Assembly (NCBI GenBank): GCA_029379215.1 | Contig: JAQYWO010000066.1 | Location: 1 to 32,504 of the forward strand | DNA: 32,504 nt | Direction: 5' to 3' | Source of the DNA: Rhizonema sp. PD37 | Lineage (GTDB): Bacteria > Cyanobacteriota > Cyanobacteriia > Cyanobacteriales > Nostocaceae | Shown: positions 10,606 to 20,148 of the stretch, piece after piece | Layout: each line of letters begins with the position of its first letter | How positions within the stretch are numbered: the stretch's first letter is position 1 | Program-made: the position numbers and the translations under genes | The notes under the pieces: model-generated | Told to the model about the DNA's origin: nothing | Seen by the model: only the letters and a program-made list of their open reading frames with translations | The model's database searches: none

Positions 10606-11370
10606 TTATGCCATTACCATTCCACCATCAACGTTAAAGACTTGCCCGGTTATATAACTAGCAGCAGGATCGGCGGCGAGGAAGCGCACCATGCCGGCGA
10701 CTTCCTCTGGTTGACCAAAACGACTAATCGGAATAAATTTAAGAATTTCTTCAGAATTTATATTGCTAGTCATGTCAGTGGCGATGAAGCCTGGGGCAAC
10801 AGCGTTAACCGTGATGCCGCGAGAGGCAAATTCTTTAGCTATGGTTTTTGTAAAGCCAATGACGCCTGCTTTAGCGGCACTGTAGTTTGCTTGTCCGGGG
10901 TTGCCCATAAGTCCAGCAATGGAGGTAATATTGATAATCCGCCCAGAACGTTGCTTGAGCATCACTTTACTCACAGCACGAGTACACAAGAAAACACCAC
11001 TGAGGTTGAGATCGATGACAGCTTGCCAATCTTCTAGCTTCATCCTTAACAGCAAAGTGTCGCGGGTAATACCTGCATTGTTGACTAAAATATCAACACG
11101 ATTAAACTTTTCCATGACGCTTTTAAGCAGTGCATCCACTTGATCGGCTTGACTCACGTCTGCTTGTATTGCGATCGCACTTCCTTCCGCTTTCGTAATT
11201 AGATCGACGACTTCTTCGGCTGCATCACTCTTACTGGCATAGTTGACAACAACGTTTGCGCCAAACTTGCCTAACTCTTGTGCGATCGCCCGCCCAATTC
11301 CCCGTGATGCTCCCGTAACAATTGCTACTTGACCACGTAAAGTTTGCAAATTTTCTGGTAAGACTTCCAT
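10606..11370 (-). CDS. fabG: 3-oxoacyl-[acyl-carrier-protein] reductase
   Basis: A 254-residue short-chain dehydrogenase/reductase that reduces 3-oxoacyl-ACP with NADPH in fatty-acid elongation; it is soluble and cytoplasmic and works as a tetramer. The Rossmann glycine motif TGASRGIG is at 19-26, NNAG at 97-100, and the catalytic residues are Ser150, Tyr163 and Lys167 (the last two in YSAAK). The C-terminal ITGQVFNVDGGMVM is typical of FabG. The start is ATG 11370. Length and motifs match housekeeping FabG, although a PhaB-like acetoacetyl-CoA reductase cannot be wholly excluded. It is monocistronic and divergent from the thioredoxin gene across 176 bp. Confidence 0.92.
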   Translation of the reverse strand: MEVLPENLQTLRGQVAIVTGASRGIGRAIAQELGKFGANVVVNYASKSDAAEEVVDLITKAEGSAIAIQADVSQADQVDALLKSVMEKFNRVDILVNNAGITRDTLLLRMKLEDWQAVIDLNLSGVFLCTRAVSKVMLKQRSGRIINITSIAGLMGNPGQANYSAAKAGVIGFTKTIAKEFASRGITVNAVAPGFIATDMTSNINSEEILKFIPISRFGQPEEVAGMVRFLAADPAASYITGQVFNVDGGMVMA

Positions 11371-11546
11371 TGTCTTGATCTCGGTCGATTAAACTGCGCT
11401 CATAATCATACGGTGATTTGTACCTGGATATACCATAGCTACCCTCTGCCTTGCCAGAAGGAAAAAACTCAGCACGAGATTACGCAGATTGCTGTTGGCA
11501 GGATTTACTATGGAAATCGAACGATAGAAAATCGGTGCTTTGTTAT

Positions 11547-11864
11547 ATGGCTACAAAAAAGCAATTTGGCAGTTTTGAAGAAATGCTATCTGGTGCAGAT
11601 GTACCAGTATTGGTAGATTTCTACGCTGACTGGTGTGGTCCTTGTAAAATGATGACTCCAATACTAGAGCAAGTCAATGCACAGCTTCAAGGTCGTCTGC
11701 GGATCGTTAAAATTGATACGGAAAAGTATCCAGAATTAGCGAGTCACTATCAAATCGAAGCCTTACCAACCCTAGTACTGTTTAAGCAGGGTAAGCCAGT
11801 GGATCGGATTGAGGGTGTGTTGCAAGCACCACAACTGGTGCAACGCCTACAAAATGTGATTTAA
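11547..11864 (+). CDS. Thioredoxin, y-type-like
   Basis: A 105-residue thioredoxin that reduces protein disulfides using a dithiol pair. WCGPC lies at 29-33 (Cys30, Cys33) and the cis-proline at Pro74 in ALPTL. The N-terminus MATKKQFGSFEEMLSG, with DVPVLVDFYADWCGPC following, closely resembles the cyanobacterial y-type proteins (Synechocystis TrxQ) from memory, so that assignment is tentative. The frame is open upstream to 11451, but the residues before ATG 11547 have no thioredoxin character, so the short form is chosen. No signal peptide is present, so it acts in the cytoplasm. It is monocistronic. Confidence 0.93.
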   Translation: MATKKQFGSFEEMLSGADVPVLVDFYADWCGPCKMMTPILEQVNAQLQGRLRIVKIDTEKYPELASHYQIEALPTLVLFKQGKPVDRIEGVLQAPQLVQRLQNVI

Positions 11865-11942
11865 AGATTATGGCGAATGAGTAATTGCGAATGGGTAATG
11901 AGTTATCGATCCTCACTTTGCTTAATACAAAGCATAACTCAA

Positions 11943-13204
11943 TTAGCAATTACCACTCACTCCGCGCATAGCCAGTAAAGCTGTTCCATAAGCAGCTTCT
12001 GTATTTACCGGAGAAATCATCGGAACTTGGAGCCTTCGTGCCCTAATCGCTGTCCAAGTGGAGTTTACTGCGCCACCCCCAGCTGTGTAAACACAAGTCA
12101 GTCGCTCTGCGCCTAAATCCTGTAGTAACTCATACCCTCTGACTTCTATACGAGCGATACTTTCCAGTAACCCATGCAAAAATTCTACAGGATTCTCTGG
12201 GCGTGGTTCCATTCGTGGTGGCAGATTGGGATCGTTAATCGGAAAGCGATCGCCTGCTTTGAGCAATGGGTAATAATCCAACTGACTGATTTGTGATGCG
12301 TCAATTTCCGCACTGAATCGTTCCAGCTCAGCATCTGAGAAAAATTGCCGCAACACTGCACCCCCAGTATTGGAAGCACCTCCAACAAGCCATTTATCTC
12401 CCAACCGATGACTGTAGATCCCGTACCTTGCATCCTCCACACGAGTACGGCTCAATAACTTCACAACAAGTGTTGATCCCAGAGAAGTGACTGCTTCACC
12501 CGACAATTTGGCACCACTGGCAATAAAAGCAGCAATACTATCTGTTGTGCCAGCACATACCAGGCAATCACGACGGAAACCAAAATCGATGGCAATTCTC
12601 GGACTTAATTCAGCAATGGGAGTACCGGGAGTTATAACTTTTGGTAGATGAACTTGTATTTGCAGCTTTTCCAACCAATCTGGGTATCTTAACTCTTCCA
12701 CGTCATAACCCAGCTTTAAAGCATTATGGTAGTCACTAATCCCTAACTGCCCGTGAAGGAGAAATGCCAGCCAGTCGGCTTGGTGCATAAAGTACTTGGC
12801 TTCAACACTATTAGGCAATTGCAACATCCATAAAAGTTTAGCAAGACTGGAAGTTGCACTGATGACGGTATGATTTTCTGGCGCTATGCTTCTGAGGCGA
12901 CGGGTGACCACTGCGCCTCGTGCATCATTGTACAGCAGTGGTGCATCTACAGGTTGACCAACAGCATCGCAGAGCAAGACAGTTCCAGAAGTCCCATTAA
13001 TGGCGATCGCCTGAATTTCCGCTCGCAAAACTCTGGGAATTTGCTCGATTAAACTAAATAAAGCCTTTTGCCAGTATGCTCCCAAGTCAGAAGTCTCGGA
13101 AATTTGAAACGGATAACGAGCTTCTGTTTGTATAATACCTTCCTGGTCAATCATCACAGATCTTGCGCCAGAAGTACCGAAGTCGATTCCTAAAAAAAAA
13201 CCAT
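11943..13204 (-). CDS. FGGY-family sugar kinase (D-ribulose kinase-like), N-terminus out of frame
   Basis: A carbohydrate kinase of the FGGY family that phosphorylates a sugar with ATP. The continuous frame begins at 13157 (404 residues), but the essential phosphate-binding start LGIDFGTSGARSV is encoded just before it, in the same frame and without an in-frame ATG. The natural ATG at 13204 is followed by G and only nine Ts (13192-13200) and then runs into TAG. One extra T would give MVFFLGIDFGTSGARSV and a protein of about 420 residues. AGTTDSIAAF holds the expected catalytic aspartate, and CVYTAGGGAVNSTW is the late nucleotide-binding motif. Family comparison (cyanobacterial SePSK-type enzymes) suggests D-ribulose as substrate; xylulose is the alternative. 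The shift may be a sequencing error, a true mutation or slippage. Confidence 0.82.
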
Positions 13205-13451
13205 AGAGGGGTTTGCTGCGAATTAAAAATTAAAAATTTATGAATAAAGCAAGAGAACAAAATCTGCTCTTGACAATGAAAATTGTTATTGCTAATACAT
13301 CCATCATCTAGTAAAACCAACTCACCTAAGAATTGTTTTCTGCTGATTGGCGAAGCTTATATAATTGTAACAAAGTATTCCAATATCCCGGCAAAACGGT
13401 GAAAAGTAGTAGAAGTGTTCAAAATATATTGAGACTTAGAGGTAGCGAACA

Positions 13452-13547
13452 ATGTCAATATCAGATGGTCAAGTTTACATTGCTCTAATGGTGGCGCTGA
13501 TTCCTGGGTTCCTTGCTTGGCGGTTAGCAACAGAACTTTACAAGTAA
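13452..13547 (+). CDS. psaM: Photosystem I reaction centre subunit XII (PsaM)
   Basis: A 31-residue single-helix thylakoid membrane protein of photosystem I, located near the trimer interface of the complex. The reading MSISDGQVYIAL, then MVALIPGFLAWRLATELYK, is the PsaM pattern, including the C-terminal RLATELYK. The helix covers roughly residues 8-25. The gene is too short for ordinary ORF finders. AGAGG at 13438-13442 provides a ribosome-binding site about nine bases ahead of ATG 13452. A strong intrinsic terminator follows 18 bases after the stop, so it is transcribed alone. Confidence 0.95.
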   Translation: MSISDGQVYIALMVALIPGFLAWRLATELYK

Positions 13548-13565
13548 GCCGACGCGCTTAAACTC

Positions 13566-13597
13566 ATCTCCCGGATTTTATTCCGGGAGATTTTATT
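13566..13597 (+). terminator. Rho-independent terminator of psaM
   Basis: A perfect 10-bp stem pairs atctcccgga (13566-13575) with tccgggagat (13582-13591), with loop ttttat. It is followed by a T-rich tail (ttttattt). It lies 18 bases after the psaM stop. Confidence 0.9.
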
Positions 13598-14741
13598 TCG
13601 GGTATTTAATCTGAATTCTGGTAATTAGAATATTCGTTAATTATACTTGTATTTTATAATACTTAATAATTTAAGTGTAGCAAGAGAGGAAAAATGCAGT
13701 AATATGGCAGCTAAATAAGTTTATTAACTGCGTAGAGGAACTGTTTGTCGGTGTGTTACTTGTTAATACTCCTGAGCAAACGTAAGTGTGACTGTGTAGC
13801 AACTTACTCCCTTACTGGGATAAGATTGTCTATAATTTCTACTAATCTGCCAAGGCAACTTTCAGAGGTTAATAGCAGCAAGATAAAGAAGGCAGAAAAG
13901 GTTCAGATAAGGATTTATACGTCACCTGAACGTAAACCTCCAACAGTGGCGGGAAGCTTAAACCCGATTTGAACTTTGGCATTAGGGCATACCTTGAAAC
14001 TTTTTATTACATAGTTGCCCTCTGCCTGCTGCTTTGCCCGAAGGGCGATAAATTTTTTTCTCCCCTGCTTCCTCTGATCGCCCCTGCCTAAGAACTACTT
14101 GCCTTAACCCGGCAATTTTGGGTTGGTAGATTACTAGCCACCCCTACCCGGAGAAAAGTTCTGTAAGGAACGGGAACGCCAAGAAAGACAGCTTACTTTG
14201 CGTTCGTCGCTATTTCGCCCAATGTCTCCCCTTGTGAGAAATAAGACAAGGGAGATCGCTGACGCTCGTTCGCGTTCGCGAAGCGTCTCGAAGAGAAGCG
14301 TCTCGAAGAGAAGCGTCTCCCCTTGGGAGAAGACTCGAAGATCGCTGCGAAGATCGCTAACGCGAATGCTCAGCACTGCACAGAACACCGTTGCCTGCCA
14401 AAGGAAACCAATCAGCACAGTTTTCCACCAGCCCTGTCTACGTACATTTTTTTGTACCTAGCGGCAAGCGAACACTTGTGCTATAAGACACCTTCTTCCA
14501 AGCGCCGAACGCGATTTTTTAAATAGGCAGTCTTTCAGTTGACAGTTAGCAGACAGCAATCAACATCCCTTATTTTACCCCAGGGTTATACTACCAGGTT
14601 TTGTGAGAGGTATTTTTACTTTTTATTTATAGTACAAAAATACCATAAAAGGTGCCAACCGTACAAGAATTTTTCTCCCGTTTTTTTTGAAACGAGGTTT
14701 TCAGGAAAATTTTTAATAAGAGCGAGAATATTATCAGTACT
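13598..14741. other. Long spacer with repeats, no gene seen
   Basis: More than 1.1 kb without a credible gene. Open frames at 13745-13972 and 14134-14526 read through repeats and lack protein character. The right part holds an inverted repeat (tctccccttgt near 14225 with acaagggaga at 14245-14254), a 15-bp tandem repeat, and an 18-base stretch shared with 17708-17725. A long AT-rich leader precedes the membrane protein gene at 14742. Confidence 0.6.
14281..14319. repeat. 15-bp tandem repeat
   Basis: The unit aagcgtctcgaagag occurs exactly at 14281-14295 and 14296-14310 and partially at 14311-14319. It is preceded by ttcgcgttcgcg. Similar 'gcgtctc' palindromic bits occur at 7028-7044 and 28522-28554, suggesting a dispersed cyanobacterial repeat. 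Confidence 0.8.
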
Positions 14742-15137
14742 ATGAACGCGATTCAACCGTCTAAGCCTCCGGTACAACCGAGACAAAAACGCCGGGTTAC
14801 TCCTCGACCAAAGCGGCATCTGCGCCAACGCTCTTACCAAGTAATGGCACTAGAGACAACAGCCAAAATAGGTGTTAACCTGGTGATCTCAGCAGCAGCA
14901 GCATCTACCTTGGCGCAACTCCTGCCTTACCATTGGTTACAACAAGAAAAGTTACGAGAAATTCGTACAGAAGTCAAGCTAATGGAAGGTCGTGTTAATG
15001 GATTGTACGCAGAATTTAACCGTGACTTCGATCCGCGTCAAGCAAAAAGTATTATGCAGGAACAAGGCTACCGATTTGATCCCAATCAGCGCCAAGTCGT
15101 TTTCCCAAAGGATACGACAGCAGTTGAAAGACCGTAG
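14742..15137 (+). CDS. Small membrane-anchored protein with basic N-terminus
   Basis: A 131-residue protein. Residues 1-33 are strikingly basic and proline-rich (PRQKRRVTPRPKRHLRQR). One likely transmembrane helix follows at about 43-62 (IGVNLVISAAAASTLAQLLP), and then a helical, possibly coiled-coil stretch (QQEKLREIRTEVKLMEGRVNGLYAEFN). The C-terminal region, MQEQGYRFDPNQRQVVFP, seems conserved. The layout of cytoplasmic basic tail, single helix and short outside coiled coil is reminiscent of FtsL/DivIC-type septum proteins, but I do not recognise the family and offer this only as a possibility. The start ATG 14742 is the first in the frame. No obvious partner lies nearby. Confidence 0.75.
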   Translation: MNAIQPSKPPVQPRQKRRVTPRPKRHLRQRSYQVMALETTAKIGVNLVISAAAASTLAQLLPYHWLQQEKLREIRTEVKLMEGRVNGLYAEFNRDFDPRQAKSIMQEQGYRFDPNQRQVVFPKDTTAVERP

Positions 15138-15383
15138 CTAAATTGATTCCGACTTGTATTTAAGTACAGTTCGGCAGAAATAACCAGACAGTGAGAGATA
15201 AGTTACAATCTAATTTAAATATAGATATTTCTCTCCTGTCTATCTTTCTGCTCTTGGAATTGTGTTGAGTATCCTTTTAGGGATGGAGGGAGACTTGCTC
15301 GCTACCGTTGATCCCGAGTAGAGCCATAAGAATGTGGATAGGAAAGGTTTCTATCAGCACACTGAGCTTTTTTTGCTATCGAT

Positions 15384-16097
15384 TTAACTGTACGGACACA
15401 GCAGATCGTTTAACCAATTTTCGACTTGTAAACGCAAGCGCCAACCCGGAACGTCTTTTTGACGATTATGTAAAGGTAGTTGCTGGAGGGAGCGGCGGTA
15501 ATTGGCGATCGCGCAATTCCAGTCACCCCACATATGATAGGTTCTGCCTTGCTCAGCTAAAATATGACCTTCTAGTTGCCCAAAAAGTAGTGATACCTCA
15601 AAATTCTCAATAGCTTCCTCGTATTGCCCCAAATCACGCAAGGTAATGCCCTTGTTAATCCATGCTCGTACATGGCGTGGATTTAAGTCTATAGCTCGCT
15701 CGTAATCCACGAGGGCTGCTTTCAATTCCCCGCAAGCTGCGTAGTAATTTGCTCGATTGTTGTAAGCACTAGCTAAGCTAGGATTAAGTTCCAGAGCAGT
15801 GTTATAGTCGCAAAAAGCTTTGTACGTTTCACCACTTTGAAAATAAATCAACCCTCTGTTGTTATAATCTATAGCATTATGAGGGTGGCGATAAATCAGC
15901 TGGCTTAAAAGTGCGATCGCTTCTGTAAAATCTCCTTGTTGAGCTGACCTTAAAGCATCAGAGCGCAAGCTACTGTCTTCTAAAGCAACATTGCCGCTAC
16001 TGTATGTTTTCTGTTGAGGTTTGCTTGTTTTATCTACAGCTAATTGGTAACGGTACTTATTATCGTCACCAGAGGCAAAAAATGAGTGACTTTTCAT
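15384..16097 (-). CDS. Tetratricopeptide-repeat protein
   Basis: A 237-residue protein with about five TPR units at residues 44-75, 76-109, 110-143, 144-177 and 178-210. Consensus elements such as AIDYNNRGLIYFQSGE, AYNNRANYYAACGELKAALVDYERAIDLNP and AWINKGITLRDLGQYEEAIENFE are clear. TPRs form a superhelix that binds other proteins; the partner is unknown. The N-terminal 40 residues are polar and low in structure, without a signal peptide, so it is probably cytoplasmic. The start is ATG 16097. It is convergent with the small membrane protein gene and lies alone. Confidence 0.88.
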   Translation of the reverse strand: MKSHSFFASGDDNKYRYQLAVDKTSKPQQKTYSSGNVALEDSSLRSDALRSAQQGDFTEAIALLSQLIYRHPHNAIDYNNRGLIYFQSGETYKAFCDYNTALELNPSLASAYNNRANYYAACGELKAALVDYERAIDLNPRHVRAWINKGITLRDLGQYEEAIENFEVSLLFGQLEGHILAEQGRTYHMWGDWNCAIANYRRSLQQLPLHNRQKDVPGWRLRLQVENWLNDLLCPYS

Positions 16098-16921
16098 ATC
16101 ATCCTGCTTGAGCTGCTGCTCTATGAGATAAACTTATATTTTTTTCTGGCTGGTGACTTTCCCTCTGTGTCACTTGTTAAGGTGTCTGTAGTTGAGTACT
16201 TGAGTGTGAGTGTAAAGGTTGAATATTGTACTCAGATAACCGTTTCGAGGGCATATACTTGGGTCACTACGGAATGTTTTATTAGTTTATACCATTAGTG
16301 TCCGAATATGTATCAGTGTTTGTACTGACTTAAGGCATCTTTGACTCAACGTAGCGTTGAATTTCAATGCTTAATACACCGTTCTCAAGTCGAATTCCAG
16401 AAAAAGTTATCTGAATGTGTGGATTTTGCTTGGGAGTTGGAGTCGTGACGTCAGTCGTCAGGAGTCAGAATGAGCGCATGAATTTTGTACGAGTGGTGGA
16501 TGTATTCTTTCTTGTTAAAGTTGCAAGGAAGCCAGCGCTTTAGAAGCGGGGATTTCTCCTCCCCTTAAACTTTCCAGCACCGGATGCACAGATTTATTTC
16601 ACAGATAAAACACAAGAAAGCATGTACCTCTTTGGCAATAGGGTTCAGGGAAGTAGGGGAGGAAAGAGTTAGTAGAAAATTAGTTTTTTCTTTCCCCCCC
16701 TGCCTCTCTACTTCCCCTGCTCCCCTGCCTGCCTCAACAGATAAATTCCTTCCTTAAACCGTATTCCCCCTGCCTGCCTTAACGAATCAATTCGCCATTC
16801 CGAACCTATTCCATCCACAAGCTACTTTTTGATCGCCTTTGATTCACAAACTTGCTAAAATGCCACAAGGAATGCAGACTTTTCTGGATAGATCACTGTC
16901 AAAGTTTGATAAGATTTTCTT
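16098..16921. other. Long spacer, no gene seen
   Basis: About 820 bases. A 70-codon frame at 16086-16298 lacks protein character. An inverted repeat pairs gggaagtag (16648-16656) with ctacttccc (16708-16716), set in purine- and pyrimidine-rich low-complexity sequence. No tRNA or clear promoter is identifiable. Confidence 0.55.
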
Positions 16922-17386
16922 ATGACAATTGCCAATTCTGATACTAATGCTCTCGATATCACACCGGATGATTATATAGTTATAGGCTTAGCAACTTGCT
17001 TTGTCAAAGAAGACGGAGAAGTGCATCAAGTTGAGGTTATTGAACCTATTCCCTCTGCATCTCTAGAAGCTCTTGTTAAAGGAATTCCGACATCTTACAA
17101 ATTTGCCAAGGCAACAACGTTAGGATCTGTGCTTAACGGTAGCGATCCCCAAATGCCATCTGGGTTCCCAGAGTTGGCTCAGTTTGCTGATGAATTTGCA
17201 CAACGGGCGATCGCTGCAGCTCGTACCTACAAGCGTCGTGTACAAGCCCAATCCCTGATCCCTCTGGGTACAACCTACAGTGATTTCACCTATTCTATAG
17301 AACGCAAACGAGTGCTAAACCTCAAACGAGTTGTTACCAAGGAAGATAACGTTAAACAACACTCTCACACTCACAAGGTTTTATAA
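16922..17386 (+). CDS. Conserved-looking unknown protein
   Basis: A 154-residue protein that I do not recognise. It reads as a real protein: DDYIVIGLATCFVKEDGEVHQVEVIEPIPSAS, then FADEFAQRAIAAARTYKRRVQAQ, and an aromatic stretch, YSDFTYSIERKRVLNLKRVV. The C-terminus is His-rich (HSHTHK). There is no signal peptide or membrane helix, so it is probably cytoplasmic. The start ATG 16922 lacks a visible Shine-Dalgarno. It stands alone in long spacers. A cyanobacterial conserved hypothetical is the best description. Confidence 0.7.
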   Translation: MTIANSDTNALDITPDDYIVIGLATCFVKEDGEVHQVEVIEPIPSASLEALVKGIPTSYKFAKATTLGSVLNGSDPQMPSGFPELAQFADEFAQRAIAAARTYKRRVQAQSLIPLGTTYSDFTYSIERKRVLNLKRVVTKEDNVKQHSHTHKVL

Positions 17387-18015
17387 GGGCGGTTTGTGTG
17401 AGTCAAAAAGTGCGGAGCCTAACGGTTTCTAGTAGCAAAAATACAAGTAACTGATGAGATTTCTTCCGTATAATCACTTACGTAAAAAAGAAACTTACCC
17501 CGCATTTGCCTGTATTCACGCGAATGATTGCTACCCCCCGTAGCATTCGTGTAAGATTACCTCATGTTCGGTTGAATACTTATAATAATGTTTGCAGTTG
17601 CGCTTTATTGCTCTCAAACTGTTAAGAGCGCTAAAGCGCAACTACGAACCTATTTTTTTTAACCTTCTTTCTCTGTGTGCTTGGCTTCTTCTGGTGCGAG
17701 ACACTGCGCGTTCGTCGCTATTTCGTGGTGTCAGCCAAGGCGGTTTATCTAACCGATATTCTTCTGGTGGTTCGGCACTAATCAATCGGTCATGATATCA
17801 TAACTTTACTATCAACTTGCCGAAGCACTCATAATTGGCATGAGACGGTCATATGTTGCTTCGATAATTTAGCAAATATTTCGTTGATTGCTGCATAAGT
17901 CACTCTTAGTTTTATCTATAGAATTAAATAGAAGAATTTTTTCTATCTCATTCAATGGCATATTTTGTTCATTTTGTCAATGCATTAGGTTCTCGCAGTT
18001 CCCCTAAGCTTTCTG
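17387..18015. other. Spacer upstream of the CHAT-TIR operon
   Basis: About 630 bases without a credible gene. It holds an imperfect hairpin around gctac-ccccc-gtagc near 17530-17545, a strong hairpin at 17596-17643, and an 18-base stretch (17708-17725) identical to 14200-14217. The promoter of the operon is probably in the AT-rich 17860-18000 part, but I cannot place it. Confidence 0.55.
17596..17643. repeat. 48-base hairpin upstream of the CHAT-TIR operon
   Basis: Arms 17596-17614 and 17625-17643 are reverse complements over 19 bases with two mismatches (agttgcgcttta pairs perfectly with taaagcgcaact). The loop is caaactgtta. A run of eight Ts follows at 17653-17660, so it could terminate rightward transcription. 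It may equally be a dispersed palindromic repeat. Confidence 0.7.
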
Positions 18016-20148
18016 ATGAGTAATAACACGCATGTCAAAACAATTTTGCTTCTAGCGGCGAATCCCAGAAATACTTCTCAGTTACAACTGGATCAAGAGG
18101 TGCGGGAGATTGATGAGGGATTGCGACGAGCTTCTAAACGGGAACATTTCAAGTTAGAGCAGAAGTGGGCAGTGCGTCGAAGAGATTTTTACCGTGCCAT
18201 CTTGGATACTCAGCCCCACATTGTTCATTTTTGCGGACATAGTGCTGGGCAAGATGGGATTGTTTTGGAGGATGAGACAGGGCAGATAGAGTTTCTGCAA
18301 GCAGATGCACTTTCGGGTTTGTTTAAGTTGTTCGCCACAGAAAAAGTTGAATGTGTGCTGCTGAACGCTTGCTACTCAGAAGTGCAAGCAAATGCCATTA
18401 GCCAACACATCAATTATGTGATTGGCATGAATCAGGAGATTGGGGATCAAGCAGCGATTAATTTTGCGGTAGCGTTTTACGATGCATTAGGAGCTGGGAA
18501 AGAAATTGAATTTGCTTTTGAGCTTGGCAAATCACAGATGATTGGTTTGAAGGAACACCAGACTCCAGTACTTAAGAAAAAACAGCTAATCAATTTATTC
18601 GCTCATCAAGTTGAGCCTAATGTCAAGGCACGTCAGCGCATTTTTATCAGCTACAAACGTGATGCCGAGCCAGATGAAGCTGTCGCCTTGCAAGTTTATC
18701 AAGCCCTGGAGCAACAGCATGAAGTCTTTATCGACCAGAAAATGCTGGTAGGGACTCGTTGGGCTAAACTCATAGAAGAAGAAATTTGTCAAGCAGATTT
18801 CCTTATTGTCTTGCTTTCGGCTCGCTCGGTGAATAGTGAGATGGTGGAGCAGGAAATCCGCATAGCGCATACCACAGCGCAATTGCAGTCTGGGCGTCCC
18901 GTTATTCTCCCAGTGCGTTTAGGATATCGAGAGCCGTTTCAGTACCCCCTAAGTGCCTACCTTAATCATATCAATTGGGCTTTCTGGGAAAGTGCTCTGG
19001 ATACGCCACGCTTGATAGAAGAGTTGAGACAAGCTGTGTCTGGCGGTGAATTGAGTATTGGCGAGCAACTCAAGGCTAATCTACTCCAGAAAAGGGAAGC
19101 GGTACAATTACCTCAGCCGTTTCCTTCGGCACAACCAGTTTCGCTGGAAATGCCAGAAGGGACGATGGACAGTGAATCAGCTTTTTACGTGGAACGACCA
19201 TCGGATGCGATCGCTTTGAAGACAATTGTACAACGGGGAGTCACCATTACAATTAAGGGACCGAGGCAAGTCGGTAAAAGTTCGCTATTAATTCGCACAA
19301 TTGAGGCTGCGGTTAATACTGGTAAGCGAGTGGCCTTTTTTGATTTTCAGTTGTTTGAGAAAACAGCCTTGACAGATGCAGAGCTTTTCTTTCGTCAGTT
19401 CTGTATTTGGCTGACCGATGTGTTAGAAATGGCAGACAGAGTTGATGAGTATTGGAATACACCATTGGGGAACAGCCAACGTTGTACGCGCTACGTCGGG
19501 CGCTATATTTTGAAGGAATTGGGCAAACCCCTGGTTTTGGCAATGGATGAGGTGGATAAAGTTTTTAACGCAGATTTTCGCAGTGATTTCTTCGGGATGT
19601 TGCGGAGTTGGCATAACAGCCGTGCTACGACTCCTATTTGGAAGCAGCTTGATTTAACTCTAGTCACTTCTACTGAACCATATCAGCTGATTGACGACCT
19701 CAATCAATCTCCCTTTAATGTTGGGCAGGTGATTGAGTTAACAGATTTTACACCTGAGCAGGTACGGGATCTGAATCACCGTCACGGTTTGCCACTCAAC
19801 TCCAACGAGGAACGGCAATTGATTGCTTTGTTGGGTGGACATCCCTATTTAATAAGGCGATCGCTTTACTTAATCGCGAGTAAGCGAATCACCACTGCTG
19901 AGTTATTCGCCAATGCTACGACAGATCGCGGTCCCTTTGGGGATCATTTGCGTCACCACCTTTCGCTACTGCATAACAAAACAGAATTGATTCAAAGTCT
20001 GCTGCAAATCATTCGTCAGAATACTTGTTCTGATAAACACATCTTTTGGCGTCTACGAGGTGCAGGCTTGGTGCGTGAGGAAGGACGAGTCATTTTGCCG
20101 CGCTGCCAGCTTTACGCCGACTATTTCTGGGAGAACCTTCGTGGATGA
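18016..20148 (+). CDS. CHAT protease - TIR - AAA_35 (STAND-like) ATPase fusion
   Basis: A 710-residue three-domain protein. Residues 8 to about 180 are a CHAT (caspase-like) domain, with His75 in HFCGHS and Cys119 in LLNACYSE as the expected catalytic dyad. Residues 207-345 form a TIR domain: RIFISYKRD at 208-216 and SVNSEMVEQE at 271-280, where Glu280 aligns with the NADase glutamate of bacterial TIRs. Residues 385-640 form an AAA_35-type ATPase: Walker A GPRQVGKSS at 415-423, Walker B LVLAMDEVDKVF at 506-517, and GGHPYL at 607-612. No membrane helix is present. CHAT domains are proteases in known immune and death systems, and TIRs cleave NAD+ or act as adaptors; STAND-type ATPases gate such effectors. 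A role in immunity or programmed death is inferred. It overlaps the next gene by eight bases. Confidence 0.88.
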   Translation: MSNNTHVKTILLLAANPRNTSQLQLDQEVREIDEGLRRASKREHFKLEQKWAVRRRDFYRAILDTQPHIVHFCGHSAGQDGIVLEDETGQIEFLQADALSGLFKLFATEKVECVLLNACYSEVQANAISQHINYVIGMNQEIGDQAAINFAVAFYDALGAGKEIEFAFELGKSQMIGLKEHQTPVLKKKQLINLFAHQVEPNVKARQRIFISYKRDAEPDEAVALQVYQALEQQHEVFIDQKMLVGTRWAKLIEEEICQADFLIVLLSARSVNSEMVEQEIRIAHTTAQLQSGRPVILPVRLGYREPFQYPLSAYLNHINWAFWESALDTPRLIEELRQAVSGGELSIGEQLKANLLQKREAVQLPQPFPSAQPVSLEMPEGTMDSESAFYVERPSDAIALKTIVQRGVTITIKGPRQVGKSSLLIRTIEAAVNTGKRVAFFDFQLFEKTALTDAELFFRQFCIWLTDVLEMADRVDEYWNTPLGNSQRCTRYVGRYILKELGKPLVLAMDEVDKVFNADFRSDFFGMLRSWHNSRATTPIWKQLDLTLVTSTEPYQLIDDLNQSPFNVGQVIELTDFTPEQVRDLNHRHGLPLNSNEERQLIALLGGHPYLIRRSLYLIASKRITTAELFANATTDRGPFGDHLRHHLSLLHNKTELIQSLLQIIRQNTCSDKHIFWRLRGAGLVREEGRVILPRCQLYADYFWENLRG

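Noticed and set aside
14134..14526. Overlapping frames with Arg/Ser-rich peptides
   Set aside because: They are translations of the 15-bp tandem repeat and flanks on both strands.
20060..20140. Longer start for the CHASE2 protein
   Set aside because: The extra 27 residues only re-read the end of the CHAT-TIR gene; family alignment begins at GTG 20141.
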